From positions 1-7,306 of the forward strand of contig QKCS01000008.1 of the NCBI GenBank assembly GCA_003246795.1: a stretch of DNA of 7,306 nucleotides. Direction: 5' to 3'. The notes below the pieces were generated by a model. The model searched no databases and had not been told where the DNA came from. It was given only the letters and a program-made list of their open reading frames with translations. The translations under genes were made by a program, and so were the position numbers. Positions 6,067 to 7,306 of the stretch are shown here, in pieces (the first letter of the stretch is position 1; each line of letters starts with the position of its first letter). The DNA comes from Alphaproteobacteria bacterium. GTDB taxonomy: Bacteria; Pseudomonadota; Alphaproteobacteria; Micropepsales; Micropepsaceae.

Positions 6067-7306
6067 TCAGCCATACGCGTCCTCGACCCAGGCGCGCGCG
6101 AGCATCATGCGAAGCTGCCATCGGCGAAGCGAGGGCAGCGGAACCGCCCGCGGCAAGCCGCGCATCGGCGCCGGGAGTTCGCCTGCGTTGCCCGCGATCC
6201 GATGCGCGAGTTCGCGCCCGGCCCAGCTCATGAGCGCCACGCCGTTGCCGTGACAGCCGAACGCGAACGAAACGCTGGGGTCGTCGCGCAGTTCGCCGAT
6301 CGCCGGCGCAAGCCGCATCGTCGCCGAAATAAAGCCGCGCCAAGAATGCGTGATCTCCACATCGCGCCACGCGGGAAACAATCGCGCGAGATAGCGTTGC
6401 AGCGATCGCTTCATCCCGCGCCCGCCCGCGGGCGATCCCGTCGTGTCGCCGCGTCCGCCGAAGAGCAGCCGCTTGTCCGGCGTCATGCGCAGATAGGCGA
6501 GCAGCGCGCGCGTGTTTGCGGCCGGCGCCTCGGTCCGCCAGGACTGCGCGGCAAGCTCGTCCGCGCTCAACGGCCGCGTCGCGATGATGTTCGACAAAGC
6601 CGGCACCAGGCGCGCCCGGAAGGCCGGATGCAACTCGTCCGGCAACCACCCGCCGGTCGCCAGGATCACGCGCCGCGCGCGCACGCTCCCGCCGCCCGCG
6701 ACAAGCCGGTGCATCCCGTCCTCGCTGCGCCAGGCGGTCACGCGCGAGCGCGCATGCAGGCGCGCCCCGCGCCGCTCGGCAGCGTGCGCAAGCCCGAGGC
6801 AATAGGCGAGGGGATTGAGCCCGAACCCGACGGGCTCGTGCAGCGCGCCGAATTGTTCGGGCGACGCGAAGACCTCGCGCTCGAATGCGGACTTCGTCAC
6901 GAGGCGCGCCTCGACGCCGAGTTCGCGCAAGAAAGCGGCCGTCGTTTCTAGTTCCGTCATGCGCGACGGCTTGTGCGCGAAGGTCCAGATTCCGTCGCCT
7001 TGGCGTTTGACATCGATGCCCTCTTCGCGGGTCAGTTCGTCGACGAGCCGGACCGAAGCGATCAGCGCGCGCCCAAGCGCCAGCGCTTCGTCCTCGCCGT
7101 AGATTTCTTTGAGCTCGTCCGGCCCCAGCCACGTGCCTCCTATGCCGCAGAACCCGCCGTTGCGCCCCGACGCGCCCCAGCCGATATCGCCGGCTTCGAG
7201 GACGCGCGCCTCGATCCCCGCGCGCGCCAAATGATAGGCCGCCGACAACCCGCAATACCCGCCGCCGATGATCGCGACGTCGGCCGCCTCCTCGCCGGCG
7301 AGCGAC
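6067..7306 (-). CDS. FAD-dependent oxidoreductase, DAO/PuuB-like (N-terminus outside the window)
   Basis: The stop is TGA on the minus strand (6067-6069), and the frame stays open to the right edge. 412 residues are visible, numbered here from the first complete codon. The N-terminal Rossmann motif IIGGGYCG (Gly14, Gly16, Gly19) binds FAD, with Glu37 at the end of the second strand as the likely ribose ligand, then GASGRNGG (44-51). The second FAD-site motif VILATGG is at 213-219. The C-terminal FAD-contact segment is GCHGNGVAL (350-358). This order fits the glycine/D-amino-acid oxidase (DAO) family, near gamma-glutamylputrescine oxidase-like proteins. Such enzymes oxidise amines or amino acids and reduce O2 or another acceptor; the substrate cannot be read from sequence. 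A TTG at 7246-7248 is not the start, since the Rossmann glycines lie upstream of it; probably 15-30 residues are missing. It is convergent with the SRPBCC gene with no gap. Confidence 0.9.
   Translation of the reverse strand, partial: SLAGEEAADVAIIGGGYCGLSAAYHLARAGIEARVLEAGDIGWGASGRNGGFCGIGGTWLGPDELKEIYGEDEALALGRALIASVRLVDELTREEGIDVKRQGDGIWTFAHKPSRMTELETTAAFLRELGVEARLVTKSAFEREVFASPEQFGALHEPVGFGLNPLAYCLGLAHAAERRGARLHARSRVTAWRSEDGMHRLVAGGGSVRARRVILATGGWLPDELHPAFRARLVPALSNIIATRPLSADELAAQSWRTEAPAANTRALLAYLRMTPDKRLLFGGRGDTTGSPAGGRGMKRSLQRYLARLFPAWRDVEITHSWRGFISATMRLAPAIGELRDDPSVSFAFGCHGNGVALMSWAGRELAHRIAGNAGELPAPMRGLPRAVPLPSLRRWQLRMMLARAWVEDAYG

Noticed and set aside
6202..6951. 249-residue plus-strand frame opposite the oxidoreductase
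   Set aside because: It is antisense to a well-supported gene, very rich in Arg, Ala and Pro, with no recognisable domain.
6047..7255. 402-residue minus-strand frame overlapping the oxidoreductase
   Set aside because: The adjacent frame carries the FAD-binding glycines and other family motifs; this one is Arg/Ala-rich and without motifs.

Overview
The window is a piece of a GC-rich chromosome, most likely from an alphaproteobacterium. The evidence is the order tig(end)-clpP-clpX-lon-hupB-tRNA-Val, the alphaproteobacterial (mitochondrion-like) character of ClpP and ClpX, and a strong third-position GC bias that opens long antisense shadow frames opposite clpX and lon. I would guess the Rhodospirillales or a neighbouring order, but the sequence alone does not fix this.

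Layout. Positions 1-59 hold the last codons of an upstream gene, probably trigger factor (tig). clpP (101-736) and clpX (946-2211) encode the peptidase and unfoldase of the ClpXP protease, separated by a 209-nt gap. lon (2395-4815) encodes the ATP-dependent Lon protease and is preceded by a good match to a sigma-32 heat-shock promoter (2249-2279). After lon come a 12-bp GC-rich hairpin (4860-4888), a 7-bp inverted repeat (4915-4932) and a clear housekeeping promoter (TTGACA, 16 nt, TACAGT) that drives hupB (5030-5305), the HU nucleoid protein. hupB ends in a very strong intrinsic terminator (5332-5370). A complete tRNA-Val(UAC) with encoded CCA follows at 5405-5480. Next are an exported SRPBCC-domain protein (5539-6066) and, on the minus strand, a DAO-type FAD-dependent oxidoreductase (6067-7306) whose N-terminus lies beyond the window. 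The last two genes converge so tightly that their stop codons abut in the palindrome TGATCA.

How the genes work together. Trigger factor, ClpP, ClpX and Lon form the protein-quality-control block: nascent-chain folding, regulated proteolysis of tagged substrates, and degradation of misfolded proteins. HU is a conserved neighbour of Lon, with its own promoter and terminator here. The two genes after the tRNA have no evident link to proteolysis and look like a lineage-specific insertion into a conserved neighbourhood.

I found no mobile element, CRISPR array, phage gene or candidate new defence system. The points most worth a second look are regulatory: the lon heat-shock promoter, the palindromes at the hupB and tRNA promoters, and the zero-gap convergent gene pair. 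No gap between genes exceeds 300 bases.
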